Positions 59,530 through 64,000 of a stretch of DNA of 64,000 nt are shown in pieces. The notes beneath the pieces were generated by a model, which saw only the letters and a program-made list of their open reading frames with translations, was not told the origin of the DNA and searched no databases. Every line of letters begins with the position of its first letter. The stretch's first letter is position 1. Both the position numbers and the translations under genes were made by a program. The DNA comes from Marthasterias glacialis (lineage: Eukaryota > Echinodermata > Asteroidea > Forcipulatida > Asteriidae), in contig OU452231.1 in assembly GCA_911728455.2 (NCBI GenBank), forward strand, positions 3,256,236 to 3,320,235, given 5' to 3'.

Positions 59530-60050
59530 TCGAGACGTTGACGTCACGAGGTGTAGATCATCACGAGTCAGACTGGTCATCAAGAAGATTCTGTTTAGAA
59601 TAGCTAAGGACCGCATTGTGCATCGGGTGTGTACAAACTACAAAAACAACTACGGTGTGGATGAATTCGTATCCAGACATTATGTGGGACTGACTGAAGA
59701 AACACTGAACGTTTTTTATCATTCAAGACATCCTAATGTACGGAAGCGTTAAAGGGCCACAACAATTTTTTTTTAAACGCTATCTCGCCGCGGCGAGTTA
59801 CTATCTCGCCGCGGCGAGTTACTATCTAGATAGTTACTATAGAGATGGTAACTCGCCGCGGCGAGATAGCGTTAAAAAAAAATTGTTGTGGCCCTTTAAC
59901 GCTTCCGTATTAATGGGATGGAAAAACAAACCGATGACATCTCAGAAACATTCGATATGCATTCATTTCCCAACGTTACCAGACTTACAAACTTCGTAAT
60001 CGCCTCTCCTCGTGATTGCTTAAAAGTTCAAGTATTGTACGGCACGCTTT
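59530..60050 (+). pseudogene. Unrecognised reading frame split by a foldback insertion
   Basis: From about 59530 a frame without its own ATG runs to 59752. It has coding character (RLVIKKILFRIAKDRIVHRV, NNYGVDEFVSRHYVGLTEE). At 59739 it is broken by the hairpin element 59739-59909. Immediately after that element a frame starting at 59918 continues in the same phase if the insert and one copy of the flanking TAATG are disregarded. I do not recognise the protein. It follows the PC4-like frame by about 40 bp plus a poly-T run. It may belong to the same decayed element. Confidence 0.45.
59739..59909. repeat. Foldback insertion with CTCGCCGCGGCGAG motifs
   Basis: The left arm TACGGAAGCGTTAAAGGGCC and right arm GGCCCTTTAACGCTTCCGTA are exact inverses, continuing through ACAACAATTTTTTTTAAACG and GCTATCTCGCCGCGGCGAGT. 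The self-complementary 14-mer CTCGCCGCGGCGAG occurs three times. A TAATG direct repeat flanks the element (59735-59739 region and 59911-59915), consistent with a 5-bp target duplication. Confidence 0.85.
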
Positions 60051-61210
60051 ATTATCATTACAGGTTTTCCCCGCCAATTTCAACAAAAATCTATTCAAGT
60101 CAATACCCGGGTCATTCAATTTCGCTTGAAATAAATCCTCGTGTATATCAGCATTCAACAATTCAAAAGGATAATTCATTTTCGACACTTAAACATTCAT
60201 TCGACAAATAAAATCATTCAATTTAAAATGGTTACTTAGTTCATTCAATTTCGTCAAGCATAGGGCTGTTCAACTATTCATATTCGTCAACTGGCAAACA
60301 TTTTTTAGAAATGTTTGTATTCAAATTCCTTTCTTTGGTATGCGTTTTCTGGTTCGTATTTGCCTATATAAAGGTAGGATATTATGAGGGGAGTTCATTT
60401 CTACACTGTTGCCGAGTTAAACCTCTCACTAAATGTACGATTTTGAAGCAAAAATGGCTGCCCGTGGTCATTACAGAAGAGTGAGCAATGTAGATATGAG
60501 GAAGGCTGATTGAAGCATTCGACACAGTTGCCGAGTTACACCTCTCACTAAAATATACGATTTTGAAGCAAAACTGGCTGCCCGTGGTCATTACAGAAGA
60601 GTGAGCAATGTAGAGAGAAGAAGGCAGATTGAAGCATTCGAGGACAACCAGGCTGACTTAGACTACATTTAACTGTTCTTAGACACATTTTTAAGTTTAA
60701 TTATGGGGTAACAAAGCAAAAGGAACACATTTGCAATTATGACCAAAAATAAGAATTAAATGAAACGCATATAAAAAGACAGATAATCCACACAACTGCC
60801 AGAAAAAGAACATTATCGCTAACTTTATACGCAAGCATAAGCCGTATCATACTCATATTGAATTTGAACGCGCAATGTTGAAATCCGTTGCCCATAAACG
60901 AAAAAAAAGAAAGAAAAAAGGTACAAAATCGCAGTGCGCTTCGATGACTCCGAATTTGATTGCACCTATTGGGAAAAGGTGGTGGATATTCAACATTAAG
61001 AATAGCGATCTTGAAGTCTTGAATGCCTATAAACGAAACAGAATGAAAAGAAAGGGATCCTGAGTGCTCGAAAACGAAATTGAATGCAATAATACCCAAG
61101 GAGAAACCCTAGTTTGACTGAATAAGAGAAATCGCGTGAATTTGAAAGCACACTAATGAAATTGAATGATCTTTTGCTGAAATTGGCCGGGAAAACCTTA
61201 CAGTGTTATT
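60050..61210. mobile_element. Inverted-repeat element with CATTCAATTTCG arrays and a 127-bp duplication
   Basis: CATTACAGGTTTTCCCCGCC at about 60056 and GGCCGGGAAAACCTTACAGTG at about 61188 are inverse ends. Both flanks hold repeated CATTCAATTTCG-like units in opposite orientations. Inside, two tandem copies of about 127 bp (60400-60525, 60526-60650) share GTTGCCGAGTTA, ACGATTTTGAAGCAAAA and TGGCTGCCCGTGGTCATTAC. The second encodes a short open stretch (KLAARGHYRRVSNVERRR) ending in a stop at about 60671. A Lys/Arg-rich 62-codon frame follows at 60875-61063. Neither is recognised. Confidence 0.55.
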
Positions 61211-61850
61211 CTAATACTTTTTTCTCCTTCCTCGTCTTTTTGCCCGCATCCGGAGATGGCTAATTAGATCGTAAAATCCACGAGCTCGAGAGAGATGCAA
61301 GGTGTCCGGGAGGGCTGACTACTATAAAGCTGGTTTTGGTCAATAAAGCAAAGTAGTTTAAAAGGAAATACAGAAACTCTGTCTCTTATTTATTGGTTTT
61401 TTTCCCAGTGTACCGTTTCCTTAAAGTTATAGGCCCTGCATCTGTAATTATAATTAATAAAGAAAAAAATGTATATAAACTTATGTTTAAGGGAGGGGCG
61501 GTTGTAATATCAGATGAATCTAAATAGTGGCTATAGAGACAACGAACAAAAGATAAAGCAAGTACAAAAGGTGACGTGTATTCCGAGTGGAAATACTATC
61601 TACCCCTTAACAAAAAAGATCTTCGATACAATTAAAAAAAAGAAACACCCACTATTTTAATCGGTCAATGGCAGTTACCCTACACGATTGAAGAAGCCCA
61701 CGACCCTTCTTCCCAGCTATCATTGGAACAGAGTCTTGGAAATCTGTCGAGTATCAAAAGACAATTCGTACACTTTTGCAACGAACGTGTAAATTAATAC
61801 GATTATGTACAATCTGACGAGTGCGCCTCTTGAGAAAAGTCATAATAATA
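61211..61850. other. Non-coding stretch, possible LTR-like fragment
   Basis: GGTCAATAAAGCAAAGTAG followed by AACTCTGTCTCTTATTTATTG resembles the polyadenylation end of a retroviral-type LTR, but no partner LTR, tRNA primer site or gag/pol frame is visible. No other feature is supported. Confidence 0.25.
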
Positions 61851-62467
61851 GAAGTCAGGCTTCGGGATTTTCCCGTGGGGAATCCAAATGTTACCCCCAC
61901 GCCGTCCCTTCTAGTGATGTAAATGGCCACCCAGTGCCGTCCCGTTTTGGTGTTGGGATCCGCGTTGTTGTTGTCCACGATGGCGCTGGGATGATGATGA
62001 TTGTGATGCATCGGGATTCTGTCACTCGCGAACACTCCCTGGAAGCCGGTCCTTCTTTAAAATCGATGTTAGCTCCTTGGTGTCCATGATCGGCCAAGAA
62101 ATCTGCGTACACGATGACATTGATGTTCTCCTCGAGGGGTGAGGTAAAGTGCATGCCCAGACGAAGGTTTCCACGTTTCACAAAACTCAAAGTGTCCGCC
62201 GCACGCCAAATCTGGCGTGAGATCAAAGGCGCACAGTGTTTACTCGTTGGGGGTTAGTCGAACAGACTGATGTCGTGACCTTCGTTCATCAAGTACATTT
62301 TTATCCATACCACAGAACAGCGTGCGGAAGTCTCTGACGCAGGTTCTCCTTCCTCGGGCGGATTCTGGTTTGAGATGGGGGTGTCAGGGAGCTGTTTGCC
62401 AACTACGAGAGCCGACAGGTAGTTGATGTTAAAATTGTGGAAGTTGTACGGGCTTTTGAATACGACC

Positions 62468-62596
62468 CATTAGCCTTTTTGATATAATGGTCGACACATC
62501 ACAAGTGCACTATTTAGATTGGGTAAATCTGTCTGTATACACCCAAACCAAACAATACACTCGTGGCTGCCATATCTCAAAAAGGCTAATTGAAGG
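62468..62596. repeat. MITE with TTAGCCTTTTTGATAT termini
   Basis: TTAGCCTTTTTGATAT at the left and ATATCTCAAAAAGGCTAA at the right are inverse ends of an element of about 125 bp. It interrupts the capsid-like remnant between two blocks that are otherwise in order. Confidence 0.75.
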
Positions 62597-62989
62597 CAGC
62601 GTTAGAGACGTGATGAGGTCCTGAGAACACGTGGTCCTGGATCAGTGCTAGGTACCGACACCGTTTTACAGATGACGCTTCTGAGCGGAATCTTGGCAGT
62701 CCCTTTCTCCAGAGCTTTGATATGTCCGAGCATCACCGCAGAGCGGACCGTAACCCTTCACTGTAAAACAAATCTGTAAACCTACATCAAAAGGGATGGC
62801 AGCAGCGTCGCCAGACACTCTCATGTAAAAATACAGATATATAAATATTTTTAAGATGACGCCCTAATTTGCTTTTATAGTTTACAACAAAATCTATATA
62901 AATGTTAGAAAAACAGGCAGACTGTTATTTTAAATCTAACCAAATGGCTTTAATTTGTATTCACGTGTTTCCGCTTTTTTTCTTTTACT

Positions 62990-63125
62990 TGCGATTCTCC
63001 TGAAGACGAGCAGAGTATACTGTTCGAAACGTCGAGACCACACCGGCTCTTTTCAGAGCCACCACTCCTCCCAAAAGAGATTTTTACATGGTTGTAACTG
63101 CAAGTTTACTAGTTATGGTTGCCTA
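62990..63125 (+). repeat. Histone-stem-loop repeat, copy 4 (best preserved)
   Basis: TCTCCTGAAGACGAG (62996 on), a 7-bp hairpin CGAGCAG/CTGTTCG, GAAACGTCGAGACC, then GGCTCTTTTCAGAGCC at 63045-63060, ACCACTCC, CCAAAAGAGA and TACATGGTTGTAAC. The hammerhead-like stem I (TCTC with GAGA) is intact in this copy. It is inserted in the - strand capsid remnant. Confidence 0.8.
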
Positions 63126-63879
63126 TTTACTTTTGACGTTGTAAACTGTGTGTACATGAACTCCAACCCGAAGCCGTCAGCTGCGTTGAGGTTTGGCACC
63201 TTTGTCGTAACCGAGCAAGGTCTCAACCATGGCCCTATGCGGGTATGTAGGAGTGGAGGCGGAAACCAGCCGTTCATTCAGCGTCACATCGACTTGGCTT
63301 TAGATGGTATGTAAGATCAGGTAGCACGGGCCGACCACGTCCTTTTCGACCAAATCGGCCTTGTCGTCCTTGTTCACTTTTGCCTCGACGTAGAGTTAAG
63401 TTTGGGGTGGATAAATATTTATTCCTCACTCGAACCATGAATACAAAAATAATAATAATAATAAAATACCACAGGGACGACCCCAGACGATGTTAGAGAT
63501 GAGGTGGTATTCAACATACTGGCCCTGTCTGTGCTAGTCTGGGCGGGTGGCAGAGTGAGGAGATCGAGCTGGCTCTCTGTACACTCTTTCGAGGGGTTGT
63601 GTAGCAGTGCCTTGGCGAGGTAATCGTCTCTGAGCCGCTAATCAAAGATATTGAGTGATCGTCGCGGTCACTTCCAAGATGTTGGAGTGTCTCTTCTCCA
63701 ATTGGGTTTTCTCTGACACCATGCCGAGCCGGACGTGTCAGTCTAGACCCTTTATCCTGAACTGCCCGCTGAGCCGGATTTCATCCGACCCGTTTGAGTC
63801 TAGACTCCGCTGCCGATGTTATAGTCTTCCCTTCCAGAGCGTCCTGGGAGAAAGCCACGCCGATGCGGACGGCTTGATG

Positions 63880-64000
63880 ATCCAGTGTTTTGGCCCAAAG
63901 AGTTGACCGGGTCGTGCCCTACACCTAAAAAAACAACAACACAATTTCAAAAAGTTGAACAAATTCAGAGAGTTGTTCGGGTGATGCCCGACACCTAAAA
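63880..64000. repeat. Direct repeat at the window edge
   Basis: GGGTCGTGCCCTACACCTAAAA at 63909-63930 (core GGTCGTGCCCTACACC) recurs as GGGTGATGCCCGACACCTAA at 63979-63998, giving two diverged units about 70 bp apart, each preceded by AGAGTTG. The array may continue beyond the window. Confidence 0.55.

Larger units (their letters stand above)
62078..63660 (-). pseudogene. Broken Polinton/Maverick-type major capsid protein remnant
   Basis: On the - strand, fragments in several frames are collinear with the double-jelly-roll major capsid protein family of Polinton/Maverick elements (the C. elegans F54H12.2-like group). From N to C: a block with KECTESQLDLLTLPPAQTS (about 63612-63534), one with VDVTLNERLVSAS and YPHRAMVETLLGY (63300-63190), one with AVMLGHIKALEKGTAKIP (about 62735-62680), one with YNFHNFNINYLSALVVGKQLP (62455-62390), and a C-terminal GNLRLGMHFTSPLEENINVI (62165-62110). 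Frameshifts and stops separate them. A histone-stem-loop repeat (62990-63125) and a MITE (62468-62596) interrupt the region. It is non-functional. Identification rests on motif order seen by eye and needs a profile search. Confidence 0.6.

Overview
This is animal nuclear DNA: intron-split genes with GT-AG boundaries, more than 90 percent non-coding sequence, and dense interspersed repeats. The protein sequences look like those of a deuterostome invertebrate, and an echinoderm or other ambulacrarian is my best guess. That guess is inference from overall protein character and from echinoderm-like histone-type stem-loops, not a database result.

Three host genes can be assembled exon by exon. (1) The 3' part of dynactin subunit 1 (DCTN1, p150-Glued) lies on the + strand, eleven exons from 4800 to 17201; the 5' part is outside the window. 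(2) A complete PC-esterase domain gene (PCED1/FAM113 family, SGNH-hydrolase fold) lies on the - strand, four exons from 28502 down to 23840. It converges on DCTN1. (3) An amino acid transporter of the AAAP/SLC36 type lies on the + strand, seven exons from about 39749 to 49018, with a likely long 3' UTR to about 51800. The first two genes are unrelated in function to the third; nothing suggests co-regulation.

The rest is mostly mobile DNA. There are at least twenty short inverted-repeat elements (MITE or foldback type), several tRNA-headed SINEs, a broken LINE reverse transcriptase (35030-36200, - strand), and several large near-perfect palindromes, the largest spanning about 740 bp (33498-34236). 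A dispersed element present four times carries an exact or near-exact replication-dependent histone 3' stem-loop, preceded by a hammerhead-like hairpin. A fifth, inverted-dimer copy has a compensated version of the stem and a 12-bp target duplication.

The right end (about 57-64 kb) is different. It holds broken coding remnants: a PC4-like single-stranded-DNA-binding domain, an unrecognised reading frame split by a foldback insertion, and, on the - strand, collinear fragments resembling the major capsid protein of Polinton/Maverick elements. I read this as the decayed remains of one or more large DNA elements. No CRISPR array, rRNA or functional tRNA gene was found.
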